64,000 bases of DNA. Origin: Cyanobacteria bacterium RUI128. GTDB lineage: Bacteria; Cyanobacteriota; Vampirovibrionia; Gastranaerophilales; Gastranaerophilaceae. The position numbers and the translations under genes are program-made. The notes below the pieces were generated by a model that made no database searches, was not told the origin of the DNA, and saw only the letters and a program-made list of their open reading frames with translations. The DNA is taken from positions 1 through 64,000 of the forward strand of contig JAILHQ010000034.1 of assembly GCA_024695725.1 (NCBI GenBank), read 5' to 3'. Shown piece after piece: positions 7,694 through 15,979 of this stretch. Each line of letters opens with the position of its first letter. Position 1 is the stretch's first letter.

Positions 7694-8260
7694 TTAATTC
7701 TTTCTATATCCGCATTTAGGACATACCCCATCCTGATTTAAAGCGATTCCGCATAATGGACAACGATCCATTGTTTTATTGACTTTGTATTCTTCAGTTG
7801 CAGCATTGTCCCCGCTTGTGAATGTTATTTTAGAAATATTTAATTTATTTTTTAATAGTTCATACACAATTTTTATCATTCCTTCAACCGTCATAGTCTC
7901 TTTTGTTACTATTAAACGACAATCCGGATATGCTGTTACGAGTTCCGTTTTAAATGCTTCTCCTTTATTTGTATTTTGTGGAGCACCATTTTTAATACCT
8001 TGTTTTTCATAAACTTCAAGTACAGCAGGCAGTAATGGATCATCCTCTCTTAAAATAAGTGCGTGATCAAAATTCTTTAGTATATTCCAGGCAGTTTTTT
8101 TGATTTCATTACAAGGGAATACCATGTTTACTCCCATATTTACACTGTCTTCAACTTCAATAGTCAAAACTCCTGTGTGACCATGAAGATACTGTGCTTC
8201 ACCTTTAAAACCGTAAAAACGATGTGCATATTGTAAATCAAATGTTGTAATGGATTTCAT
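7694..8260 (-). CDS. PTPS/QueD-family protein with C-terminal zinc ribbon
   Basis: Member of the 6-pyruvoyl-tetrahydropterin / 6-carboxytetrahydropterin synthase (T-fold) family, which acts in queuosine or pterin synthesis. The zinc-binding histidines are visible as AH13 and LH26-G-H28. The catalytic Cys that sits four residues before HGH in QueD is Ala here, with Glu21 adjacent, reminiscent of the glutamate variants (PTPS-III). The C-terminus adds a short rubredoxin-like zinc ribbon, CPLCG...CPKCG (about residues 168-185), which standard QueD lacks. AAAGGAG precedes ATG 8260. No queC/queE neighbours are present, so the pathway is not supported by context and the reaction is uncertain. Confidence 0.8.
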   Translation of the reverse strand: MKSITTFDLQYAHRFYGFKGEAQYLHGHTGVLTIEVEDSVNMGVNMVFPCNEIKKTAWNILKNFDHALILREDDPLLPAVLEVYEKQGIKNGAPQNTNKGEAFKTELVTAYPDCRLIVTKETMTVEGMIKIVYELLKNKLNISKITFTSGDNAATEEYKVNKTMDRCPLCGIALNQDGVCPKCGYRKN

Positions 8261-8424
8261 AATTGTTCTCCTTTCTTATCAGAATGTATTCTACATTTTT
8301 TAATAACAAATTACAATCGCGAATGATTAAAATAAATGACTATTATTTTATAGCCAAGTTCTGAACTCGCCAACTTAGAGGTAAATATTAAAAGAGTTAT
8401 CCTGCCAATTCTTCTATCAAAAAT

Positions 8425-9156
8425 TTATCCGAGTTCTTGTCTTAGTTTTATTACATTTTGAAAATGTTGATTATTTTGAATATCATAAATTTTTGCTAAT
8501 GCCCACTCTGCTGTTTGCAGAGCATTTGCTTCAGAAATTTTTCCTGACGCACAATGTGATTTTAAATTTTTATCTATAACATTATAAACCTTAATCAAAG
8601 TCTTATTATCAAGTCTGCGATGTGGAAACATAAAATAATTCGCGATTCCGCAGGAATTATAATCTAAAGTATGATAAAGTGAATCCAGAATATTTTCTGT
8701 ATGATGCAATTCATAGTCGAGATTGGTTATTACTTGTTTTTTTGAGCCCATACGATAAACATGTGTTCTGATTGTTTTATAAACATCTTCGGAAATTCCC
8801 AAAGCCTTTAAATCTTCCATTGTCGCCAATTTATTAACAATGTCTCCCATATATCCCTTAACTTCAGATGGTTTTATACCAAGAGTATGAGCGGTAAGTT
8901 TCCAATCAACATATTTGATACCTATGTTTTTTAGCGGGTTTTGGAGTTTTAATGGTCTGACATCTATCATTTTTTCATATTCAACACCTGAAATCTTTTC
9001 TTCAGCCAAACATTTAATTTTTTCGTGGTTTTCCTGCAGAAATTTTATTTTCTCAGTTTGAGTTATTTTATTTGAAGTCATAATTTCGCGGACCTTGTAT
9101 AAATCAAGAGGCCCTGCAGGTTTAATTGAATTTATTTTGCCAACGGATATATTCAT
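8425..9156 (-). CDS. Conserved-looking protein of unknown function
   Basis: 243 residues, soluble, mostly helical, no signal peptide. N-terminus MNISVGKINSIKPAG resembles the short N-terminal leaders of neighbouring lineage-specific proteins but lacks the F-T-G core. Histidine- and tyrosine-rich stretch in the middle (HHTENILDSLYHTLDY). I do not recognise a family. A TAGAAT box at 9163-9168 lies 6 bases before the ATG with no Shine-Dalgarno, so the transcript may be leaderless. It stands alone between the pterin-synthase-like gene and a repeat. Confidence 0.6.
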   Translation of the reverse strand: MNISVGKINSIKPAGPLDLYKVREIMTSNKITQTEKIKFLQENHEKIKCLAEEKISGVEYEKMIDVRPLKLQNPLKNIGIKYVDWKLTAHTLGIKPSEVKGYMGDIVNKLATMEDLKALGISEDVYKTIRTHVYRMGSKKQVITNLDYELHHTENILDSLYHTLDYNSCGIANYFMFPHRRLDNKTLIKVYNVIDKNLKSHCASGKISEANALQTAEWALAKIYDIQNNQHFQNVIKLRQELG

Positions 9157-9202
9157 ATGAGTATTCTATACATTTTAACTTAATAAATCAATATTTTATT
9201 TA

Positions 9203-9310
9203 TATCCTCCGGATGATGAGAATGTTAGCGTTCGATAAGCCGAGCAGAGCCGAAGTTTCGGTAGGGTGATGATACACAAAGTGTGGCAAAACCCACGTTT
9301 TGCGACCGGC
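9203..9310. repeat. Second copy of GC-rich palindromic repeat
   Basis: TCCTCCGGATGATGAGAATG through TTCGATAAGCCGAGCA matches the start of the 7474 repeat over about 47 bases. It continues with small hairpins (CCGAAGTTTCGG, CACAAAGTGTG, GAATAATTC). No tRNA sequence flanks this copy. It lies in the leader of the exported deaminase gene. Confidence 0.65.
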
Positions 9311-9378
9311 CGAATAATTCGGAAGATTTTTGTGTTAGAATTTTTATACAAAATTTGATAAAAAAGAGTGGGGTGTTT

Positions 9379-9969
9379 ATGAAGAAAATATTTATTTTAA
9401 TTGCGATTTTAGCCGTATCGTTCGCTAATATTGCCAATGCAAAAGTTGTTTCAAATGAAAAAATTGATAAGGCAAAAGTTAAAACTGCAACAAAAATCAT
9501 TACCGAACTGCAGAATGATATGCAGTCGTTTACTAAAAACGGTTCAGGGCCGTTTGTTGCAGCAATATATGATGACAAAGGAAACCTTGTCGTGAAAGTT
9601 GCAAATTCGGTTGTGAACGAACATTGTTCAAATAACCACGCGGAAATGAACGCAATAAAAGCTGCGGAAGAAAAACTTGGTACTTACGATTTAGCCCCAT
9701 ATAACCTGAAACTGTACGTTACTGCAGAGCCTTGTATAATGTGTGTCGGCGGAATAATGTGGTCAGGCATAAAAGAAGTATATTACGGTGTTCCGTCAAA
9801 AACCGTTGAAAAAATTACAGGGTTTGACGAAGGGTTCAAACCGCAATGGTTCAGAGAGTTCAAAAAACGCGGCATTATTGTCTATGGCAATATAGAGCCA
9901 AAACTCGGTGAAAAAGAGTTGCGCAGATATGTCAAAGCAGGAAAAGAAGTTTATAAACCGTCAAGATAG
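9379..9969 (+). CDS. Exported nucleoside/cytidine deaminase-like protein
   Basis: Zinc-dependent CDA-fold deaminase, closest in pattern to guanine/cytosine deaminase and TadA-like proteins: NHAEMNAIKAA (about residues 85-95, zinc ligand His and catalytic Glu) and EPCIMCVGGIMW (about 117-128, two Cys ligands). Unusually it begins with a clear Sec signal peptide, MKKIFILIAILAVSFANIANA, implying a periplasmic or secreted enzyme; family members are normally cytosolic. ATG 9379 is chosen over an upstream in-frame ATG because it gives the signal peptide and follows GAGTGGGGTG. The substrate base cannot be assigned. A lone gene facing the response regulator, with a 108-bp repeat in its leader. Confidence 0.85.
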   Translation: MKKIFILIAILAVSFANIANAKVVSNEKIDKAKVKTATKIITELQNDMQSFTKNGSGPFVAAIYDDKGNLVVKVANSVVNEHCSNNHAEMNAIKAAEEKLGTYDLAPYNLKLYVTAEPCIMCVGGIMWSGIKEVYYGVPSKTVEKITGFDEGFKPQWFREFKKRGIIVYGNIEPKLGEKELRRYVKAGKEVYKPSR

Positions 9970-9974
9970 TTTTC

Positions 9975-10610
9975 TTATTCAGTGACCATTGCATTTTTTA
10001 TTGTTTGGTTAATGAAATCTTCGTCTAACTCTTCGGCGTATTGAGAATGTTCCACAACGTTATTGGCTACAAAATTGATAAAGGACTTAATTCTTTCCTT
10101 GTCTTTATCTGATGCTGTGCCGTTTTTGATTTGCATCAATGCGTATAAAAAGTCTTCCTGCAAATCAGAATTTTCAATAAGTCCTTCTGTTATTTGTTGT
10201 TGCAGAATCTCATTAGTCTTTCTTAATTTCTTCTGAGCGAGTGCTATTTGCAGCTGGACAGAAACTCTGGCAATAACTTCGTCAGGTTTTATAGGCTTTT
10301 TGATATAATCAACAGCGCCCATTGCCAAACCTCCTGCAATATATTTTGCATCAGTCAGGGTGCTTACAAAAATAATCGGAATATTCCTTGTTTCGGCATC
10401 CTTTTTAAGCATCTTACACAGCTTTAAACCGTTAACCTCTGGCATATTTATGTCTAAAAGAATTAATGCAGGTTTTGTGTCCTTGATGATATCAAAAGCA
10501 AATTTCGGGTTTACGATAGTATCTGTTTTAAAACCTGCTTTTGTAAGAACCAGATCAAGCAGTTTTACGTTGGTTTCGTTATCATCAATAATCATTATTT
10601 TATTTGTCAT
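9975..10610 (-). CDS. Response regulator, REC domain plus helical tail
   Basis: Receiver domain with acidic pair D9-D10, phospho-acceptor D53 (LILLDINMPEVNG), conserved Ser/Thr in FVSTLTD and Lys in YIKKPIKP. Residues 125-211 are helical with no DNA-binding domain, so output is probably protein-protein or the helices dimerise. Start ATG 10610 follows AGAGGTG; it begins 10 bases after the stop of the hybrid kinase, so the two form an operon and are likely partners in one phosphorelay. Stimulus unknown. Confidence 0.85.
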   Translation of the reverse strand: MTNKIMIIDDNETNVKLLDLVLTKAGFKTDTIVNPKFAFDIIKDTKPALILLDINMPEVNGLKLCKMLKKDAETRNIPIIFVSTLTDAKYIAGGLAMGAVDYIKKPIKPDEVIARVSVQLQIALAQKKLRKTNEILQQQITEGLIENSDLQEDFLYALMQIKNGTASDKDKERIKSFINFVANNVVEHSQYAEELDEDFINQTIKNAMVTE

Positions 10611-10620
10611 TTTACACCTC

Positions 10621-13257
10621 TTAAAAATCAATCAGCAGCAACTCGTCAAGAAGTTCTTTCGCTTTTTCTATCTCTTCTTCGCTGTAGGAAGCCTTATCTC
10701 TTAGTAAAGTATTCAGTGCTCTGGACGGAACGGATATTTTATCTATTCTCAAATTAGCGCTTGCACCTGCAATAGAATGGGCAAGCTCATTTACCTGAGC
10801 ATAATTCTTTTCTTCCCAATACGATTTCAGCAATACCTTTTGTTCCCTGAAATCTTTAAAGAAGGTTTCTAATAAATCTTCTATATCTTCTTTATCTAAG
10901 CCAAGTTCGGAAATCAAAAGATTTACTATTTCCTCTTTAGCATTATCACTCTTAGTATTATCACTTTTTTCATCGGTTTGCTCTTTAACATCTAAATATT
11001 TATTCAATTTTGAAACTATATTATCCATTTTTACAGGTTTTGTAATGATATCGTTCATTCCTGCAGACAGGCATTTTTCTTCGTTAGAACTAAAAGCGTT
11101 TGCCGTCAGAGCAATTATAGGAATCGGTTTCAGGTTTTGTTCTTTTTCATAATTCCTGATGGATACAGCCGTTTCATAACCATCCATAACAGGCATTTGG
11201 CAATCTAATAAGATAAGGTCAAATTGCTTATTCTTAAATGAATCAAAGGCTTCCTGACCGTTAGAAACAATTTCACATTCAAGTCCTAATTTGTTCAAAA
11301 ACTTCCCTATAAATTTCTGGTTAGTCAGATTATCTTCAGCAACAAGTATTTTTGCAGATTTTGCAAAAATTTCATCTAAAGATAGTTGTTCATCCTGTTT
11401 TTCAATATAATTATTATCTGTTTTAAAGTTTATTGCGAAATAGAAGGATGTACCTTTCCCTTCTTCGCTGTCTAACTTTAATTCACTTTCCATCAAGGTT
11501 ATTATGTTATTGCATATAGCAAGTCCAAGTCCTGTTCCGCCATATTTTCTTGTAGTTGATTCATCAGCCTGTGTAAATTCCTCAAATACTTTTGCCTGTT
11601 TTTCTTTTGCAATTCCGATACCGGTATCGGTAATATTAAATTCGATTTTGGCATCATCGTCAGTTTTTTCAATGAGCTTTGCCGCAATTTTTATATAACC
11701 TTTTTCTGTGAATTTTAAGGAATTATTTATTAAATTCATCAGAACCTGGCGTAATCTGACTTCATCACCCAAAATGTTTTCCGGAATATTTTCATCAAAA
11801 TCAGTGACTACTTCAATATTACTATCCTGTAAATTTGTTTTTGTATATAAACTCAAATCTTTTATTAAATTTTTTACGTTAAAACTTATTTCTTCCAGTA
11901 TAATCTTGTTAGCCTCGCCTTTTGAGTAGTCCAGAATATCATTTATCGTTGTTAACAGAATTACTGAAGAATTTTTAATCTCTTCCACATAGTCCTTTTG
12001 TTCGTCAGTAAGTTTAGTTATTGCCAACAGGCGCAGGAAACCTAAAATGCCGTTTAACGGCGTTCTTATTTCGTGGCTAATATGGGCTACAAACACGTTT
12101 TTAGCTTTGTTCTTCTCAATATATTGTTTTAGATTATCAGTCATGAGGTTAAAGGAATTTGCTAGTTCTCCGACTTCATCATTGCTGTTGATTTCCAGTT
12201 TTTTATCTAAATCTCCGTCACCTATCAATTTTACATTTTTATTTAAGAGTTCTAACGGTTTAATCAGTGTTTTTGACACAAAATACAAGGTTGTGATCAA
12301 AGCGGCAGTAATGAACAGAATAATAAAAATGCAGATGAGTATGTTCGGCAAATCAATAGATGCATATATCTCCCGACGAGGTACGCATATATTCATTATA
12401 ATATCGTTATCCAATGTTGTTGAGAAAATGATATATGTATTCCTTTTTATTTTCATTTTTTCAAAAGAAATTTTTCCTTTTGTCGGTGGTATTTTATATC
12501 TCGGGTTGTAATCAGTCCATTTCTTTATTTTATCATCAGTACTTCTGTTTTTGTCGCATATAATGAAATAGTTCAGTTCTTTTGAACCAAAAAATATTTT
12601 TGAATTTTTTGTCGGCATTATATTGTCCAGGCTATTTTCAATGGTTTTGATAGCCCAGTCAATCTTAACAAGCCCGATAACTTTGTTGTTATCGTCTACT
12701 ATTGGGAGGATAAATGACATAACGGGATCTTTATTGCCGTATAATGGGCAATAATTGGAATTTATCCAAATTTTTCCATTGTTTTGTTTGAAGTGCTCTA
12801 TAGAATATTTATACCAGTATTCATTCAGATAATTATAATTTTGTGATTTTGCCTGAGCTTCGTCTGAAAAATAGACGTTGTTATCAGCATCTTTATATGT
12901 ATAAAACATTACATTGTTTTTAGCAACCGTGCCAGGTTCAAAAAAGACTCCTGCTGTTGATATATAAGGTAAAGAGAGCACTGTTTTATTAAGGCTTTTT
13001 CTTATAGATGCTTTTTCTTTATTATCGAGTTTGATATCGTGAGAGATACGCTCTACTGCATTTTGTAAATTTGTTGCAGTATCCTCTGCAAATGCTATAT
13101 GTTTGTTTATTAACTCAATATCATAATGTATTTGGTTTTTGATTGCGGAATTCTGCAACTTTCTGTATTCGAGGTTAACATTCCCCATGTATATTAATAG
13201 TGCGAGGAAATTCAATGCCGAAAATATTAAAATAAGTACAAAAAATTTTTTCTTCAT
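10621..13257 (-). CDS. Hybrid sensor histidine kinase with REC and HPt
   Basis: 878 residues. N-terminal membrane helix (about 5-25), periplasmic Cache-like sensor (about 30-280, with YLNEYWYKYS and a conserved IDWAIKT strand), second helix (about 290-315), HAMP linker, HisKA with phospho-acceptor in SHEIRTPLNG (about 395), HATPase with N, G1 and G2 boxes (DTGIGI, GGTGLGLAI), receiver (AEDNLTNQ, LLDCQMPVMDG, about 682) and an HPt domain with AHSIAGASANL (about 826). It therefore carries all steps of a phosphorelay in one chain. TATAAT at 13264-13269 sits 6 bases before the ATG and no Shine-Dalgarno is seen, suggesting a leaderless mRNA. Ligand unknown; Cache domains often bind small organic ligands. 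Confidence 0.93.
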   Translation of the reverse strand: MKKKFFVLILIFSALNFLALLIYMGNVNLEYRKLQNSAIKNQIHYDIELINKHIAFAEDTATNLQNAVERISHDIKLDNKEKASIRKSLNKTVLSLPYISTAGVFFEPGTVAKNNVMFYTYKDADNNVYFSDEAQAKSQNYNYLNEYWYKYSIEHFKQNNGKIWINSNYCPLYGNKDPVMSFILPIVDDNNKVIGLVKIDWAIKTIENSLDNIMPTKNSKIFFGSKELNYFIICDKNRSTDDKIKKWTDYNPRYKIPPTKGKISFEKMKIKRNTYIIFSTTLDNDIIMNICVPRREIYASIDLPNILICIFIILFITAALITTLYFVSKTLIKPLELLNKNVKLIGDGDLDKKLEINSNDEVGELANSFNLMTDNLKQYIEKNKAKNVFVAHISHEIRTPLNGILGFLRLLAITKLTDEQKDYVEEIKNSSVILLTTINDILDYSKGEANKIILEEISFNVKNLIKDLSLYTKTNLQDSNIEVVTDFDENIPENILGDEVRLRQVLMNLINNSLKFTEKGYIKIAAKLIEKTDDDAKIEFNITDTGIGIAKEKQAKVFEEFTQADESTTRKYGGTGLGLAICNNIITLMESELKLDSEEGKGTSFYFAINFKTDNNYIEKQDEQLSLDEIFAKSAKILVAEDNLTNQKFIGKFLNKLGLECEIVSNGQEAFDSFKNKQFDLILLDCQMPVMDGYETAVSIRNYEKEQNLKPIPIIALTANAFSSNEEKCLSAGMNDIITKPVKMDNIVSKLNKYLDVKEQTDEKSDNTKSDNAKEEIVNLLISELGLDKEDIEDLLETFFKDFREQKVLLKSYWEEKNYAQVNELAHSIAGASANLRIDKISVPSRALNTLLRDKASYSEEEIEKAKELLDELLLIDF

Positions 13258-13296
13258 GGGTATATTATAAACAATTATTTTAAATTAGTAAAATTA

Positions 13297-13335
13297 AACC
13301 CGCAAAATGTAGCCTCAGAAAATTTTTGCGGGTTA
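13297..13335 (-). terminator. Terminator-like hairpin for 13479-14111 transcript
   Basis: AACCCGCAAAA / TTTTGCGGGTT inverted repeat (about 13296-13306 and 13324-13335) between the unknown gene and the sensor kinase, AT-rich on the minus-strand exit side. Confidence 0.6.
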
Positions 13336-13450
13336 GCAGCATTTCAATTTAGGAGAATTTGCAAGAACTCTAATCCTGCTGCCTGCTGCCAGAGCGTCAT
13401 CCTCAATTGATATGGCAATTCGATATGTGATTGTTGTTTGTTTTGGTGAC

Positions 13451-13496
13451 TTTTGGCCGATTTTGATCCCCGGCGGAATCAAAAGAGCGGCCAAAA
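13451..13496. repeat. Nested inverted repeat at gene end
   Basis: Outer arms TTTTGGCCG (13451-13459) / CGGCCAAAA (13488-13496) and inner arms TTTTGAT (13461-13467) / ATCAAAA (13478-13484) around a GC-rich loop. It overlaps the last codons of the unknown gene 13479-14111 and lacks a T-run on either side, so it is not a classic terminator. It may be a REP-like or small inserted element. Confidence 0.7.
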
Positions 13497-14111
13497 GTAT
13501 ATATGATTGAGCAGATTGATAATGCGGAATCTTGCACAGATGAGCAGCATCATAGTCCACATCCTCAGAACGGAAATCGGATCGTATGGTCCCGGATACG
13601 GAAACATATTGATGTATCTGATAACTTCATCGTTGTACGGATATTGTCCACTAATCCAGATATCCGTCAAGTAATTTATGTATGCTCTGTGAAAATATCT
13701 GTTTATATTGGCAAGAATCCCCTTTTTAAGGATCTCACCGTTTTCTTCAAAATAAGTGCCTAAAAGAGCAGAATATATCATTTCATGGTCCTTGCTGCTT
13801 AATTTTGCTGAAAATTCGTTATCTTCACCTGATATTTTGCTGATGCCCCCCTGTAAATTTTTGTTGTTAATTTCAACTTGTGATTTGTCAGATGTCTCAG
13901 CAAGTGTTTCGTTAGTTTGAGCTGAACGAAGCAGGTTAGCTGTTTCCAGAAGTTTTTGTTTGTTTGCATCTTTGTTATCAAGCGATAGTTTCTCTTCGTT
14001 TTCAAGAAGCTGAAGGTTTCTTTTTTGATTATTAATATAATCCTGCTCTTCAGGATCTCTTTTTAAATGGGTGAAATCCATAGCTTTTAATTCATTGATT
14101 GCGATGCTCAT
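13479..14111 (-). CDS. Lineage-specific protein, unknown; possible altered C-end
   Basis: 210 residues; charged helical N-terminal half rich in Lys, Glu and Asn, then a more hydrophobic C-terminal part (YFHRAYINYLTDIW). No signal peptide and no recognised domain. Start ATG 14111 follows GTGAGGC, a leader also seen before the gene at 36867. The C-terminus runs into a nested inverted repeat, and another minus frame stays open from 13560 to 13333, just before the terminator hairpin. The natural end may have been changed by a frameshift or insertion; the sequence alone cannot decide. A TGTAACA heptamer at 14398-14404 lies in the divergent region shared with the next gene. Confidence 0.5.
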   Translation of the reverse strand: MSIAINELKAMDFTHLKRDPEEQDYINNQKRNLQLLENEEKLSLDNKDANKQKLLETANLLRSAQTNETLAETSDKSQVEINNKNLQGGISKISGEDNEFSAKLSSKDHEMIYSALLGTYFEENGEILKKGILANINRYFHRAYINYLTDIWISGQYPYNDEVIRYINMFPYPGPYDPISVLRMWTMMLLICARFRIINLLNHIYFWPLF

Positions 14112-14481
14112 AATTTCTGCCTCACTGTTAGTTTTACTTATATTTTCCCAATTCCAAAAAATAACATATTTATTATCATTGTTTACAAAACTTTACAAAT
14201 GGCGCCTTAAACTCAGTAATAGTTTGATTTTTATTTCGAGGTTTTTTGAAAAAATATTTTTGATAAAAAATCAGGGGTATTTTTTGAAATAGTGATACTA
14301 ATAATCTCTCTATTTTAGTTCCTGGAGAATAAATTTTTATTTTTTTTATTTTTAGCCATTTTTAAAATTGACTTATTACTGAATTTGAACCCCTAATTGT
14401 AACAAATTGTAAATTTGAACCGTTAAAATGTTAGATTGCGGAAATTAGATTATACAAATCAAATCTAAAGAGGAATAAATA
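14112..14481. other. Divergent intergenic region
   Basis: 370 very AT-rich bases between divergent unknown genes. Contains TTGTAACAA at 14397-14405 and a TATAC-type -10 near 14450 for the rightward gene. No ORF, RNA gene or strong hairpin seen. Confidence 0.5.
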
Positions 14482-14685
14482 ATGATAAACTCAGTAAGTA
14501 TATTATCAAATCTCAAATTAATATCAGCAATATCAAGCATTGGTGATATCAAAAAAAAGGATTCTCAGGAAATAACAAATGATATTTCAGTGGGCAGTTA
14601 TAAATCATTGCTTATCCAAGTCCTTGCAATGGCTGAGCAGGAAGAGGCAGCTCCGGTGGGGAAGAAACTAAACTTCGTGATATAG
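14482..14685 (+). CDS. Small protein of unknown function
   Basis: 67 residues, MINSVSILSNLKL..., with a hydrophobic first third and charged remainder ending KKLNFVI; no cysteines. AAAGAGGAA 8 bases before ATG is a good ribosome binding site and a terminator follows immediately, so a monocistronic transcript is likely. No family recognised. Part of the TGTAACA-associated group. Confidence 0.6.
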   Translation: MINSVSILSNLKLISAISSIGDIKKKDSQEITNDISVGSYKSLLIQVLAMAEQEEAAPVGKKLNFVI

Positions 14686-14696
14686 ACACATTTATG

Positions 14697-14730
14697 AAAG
14701 TCCGGCATTGCGCCGGCTTTTTATTTTTTT
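14697..14730 (+). terminator. Rho-independent terminator
   Basis: CCGGC (14702-14706) / GCCGG (14712-14716) extended by AAAG/CTTT with one bulged base, followed by TTATTTTTTTT. Confidence 0.85.
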
Positions 14731-14842
14731 TGAATGTGATTAATTGTAACAAAAACACTTAATTTTCTGTCGAAATAGCAAATTTATCAGAAAAAGTTTT
14801 TTATGATATTATGCTTTTACATTAAATCAGAAGGACGTGTGT

Positions 14843-15490
14843 ATGAATATTAATCAGGTATCCAACGATCAGAGTTTTACTGGGAATGTTATCGTAAAAG
14901 GTGCAATAAGTGCTCAGCAAAGACATCTTTTTGACAGTCACAGACCTGCACTTGAACAAAAGATTAAAGATATGCCTTTCGATTTGTTTGTGGCGCAAAG
15001 TAAGAGTAAAAAAACTATCAGCCTGACCACAAATGTAAAAGATGCGGAAACCTTTGTTGTCCATAAGAACAAACAAAATTTTGAAGAAGCAGCAAATTTA
15101 GCAATAAGAGATGGGATGGGAAAATCAGAGGCCTACAAAAAACAGGTAAAGGCAAACGAAATTCTTAATTATTATAAGCTGCGGATGCTTCACGTTATTT
15201 CAGGTAACTTTAAAGAGGCAAGAGAAGCACATAAACAGATGGCGAAACTTGCGGTTGAAGATTTTGATACTTATAAACAGGTAACAAACTTCAAGATAGC
15301 AAATCTGCCGCCTGAAGTAAACAAAATTTTATTGGTTAATTCATTGAAATACAAGGCATATTGTGCCTTTTCAAAGAAAACCCCTGAAGAGAAACAATTA
15401 GAACAGATGAATAAAGAATACATCAGAGAAATGAAGGCTAAAAAGCAGAAACCTAAGCCACAAATTGTATATTTCCCCAATATTTATTAA
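14843..15490 (+). CDS. Lineage-specific protein with N-terminal SFTG motif
   Basis: About 215 residues, soluble, helical, Lys-rich, ending in a basic KAKKQKPKPQIVYFPNIY tail. The N-terminus reads MNINQVSNDQSFTGNV, a clean example of the short F-T-G leader shared with the metallophosphatase and a kinase-like protein. No domain recognised. ATG 14843 (AAGGA upstream) is preferred to GTG 14837. A TGATATTAT -10 lies at 14804-14812 and TGTAACA at 14745-14751. Confidence 0.65.
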   Translation: MNINQVSNDQSFTGNVIVKGAISAQQRHLFDSHRPALEQKIKDMPFDLFVAQSKSKKTISLTTNVKDAETFVVHKNKQNFEEAANLAIRDGMGKSEAYKKQVKANEILNYYKLRMLHVISGNFKEAREAHKQMAKLAVEDFDTYKQVTNFKIANLPPEVNKILLVNSLKYKAYCAFSKKTPEEKQLEQMNKEYIREMKAKKQKPKPQIVYFPNIY

Positions 15491-15493
15491 ATA

Positions 15494-15883
15494 TTAGACA
15501 GTAATAACTTCTGATTCGGAAAGTGCGATAATGGCATTTTTTACGCAGTCATCGCAGCTGCATAACATTTTGCCTGTTTCTATCCCTTTCAGGTCTTTGC
15601 AGATTGTTCCGCCACATTTTTCTTTAAAAGAGTTAAGTATTTGTTTTGAAACAGCTCTTGAATTTTCGCCTGAGTTAATCAGTCCTGCTGCCGCAACGGC
15701 TCCGCATAAAGCACCGCAGGTACCTTCCATACAGCCCATTCCAAGACCAAAACCCGAGCCTAAACTCATTAGGGTATCTTTGTCTGTGCTCAGCAAATCT
15801 GAATATGCCATCAATACTGCCTGGCAACAGTTGCAACCGTTGTGTTTGTATTCTACTCCCGCTTCCGCTCTTTTATTATCCAT
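15494..15883 (-). CDS. C_GCAxxG_C_C family redox-type protein
   Basis: 129 residues with the family's defining cysteine pattern: GCNCCQAV (about 17-24), GCMEGTCGALCGAVAAAG (about 50-67), CGGTICKDL and CSCDDCV near the C-terminus. The family is common in anaerobes and thought to be redox- or metal-related; the function is not established. The glycine-rich middle is probably membrane-proximal or buried. Convergent with the SFTG gene (3 bases between stops) and divergent from flavodoxin. Confidence 0.85.
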   Translation of the reverse strand: MDNKRAEAGVEYKHNGCNCCQAVLMAYSDLLSTDKDTLMSLGSGFGLGMGCMEGTCGALCGAVAAAGLINSGENSRAVSKQILNSFKEKCGGTICKDLKGIETGKMLCSCDDCVKNAIIALSESEVITV

Positions 15884-15929
15884 ATCTGAACTCCTTACAA
15901 CACTAACAAAAATATTCTAGCATAAACTT

Positions 15930-15958
15930 TTTACAAATCATTAATTGTCTGATATAAT
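15930..15958 (+). promoter_or_regulatory. Sigma70-type promoter of flavodoxin gene
   Basis: TTTACA (15930-15935), 17-base spacer, extended -10 TGATATAAT (15950-15958); ATG at 15980 with GAGGGGG as ribosome binding site. Confidence 0.8.
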
Positions 15959-15979
15959 CTATAAAAACGAGGGGGCTTT

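Noticed and set aside
7485..7697. Open frame of 70 codons across the GC-rich cassette
   Set aside because: It reads through repeat sequence and a tRNA-end copy, has no ribosome binding site, and its composition is not protein-like.
8261..8424. preQ1 riboswitch before the QueD-like gene
   Set aside because: No preQ1 aptamer consensus or pseudoknot pairing could be recognised in the leader.
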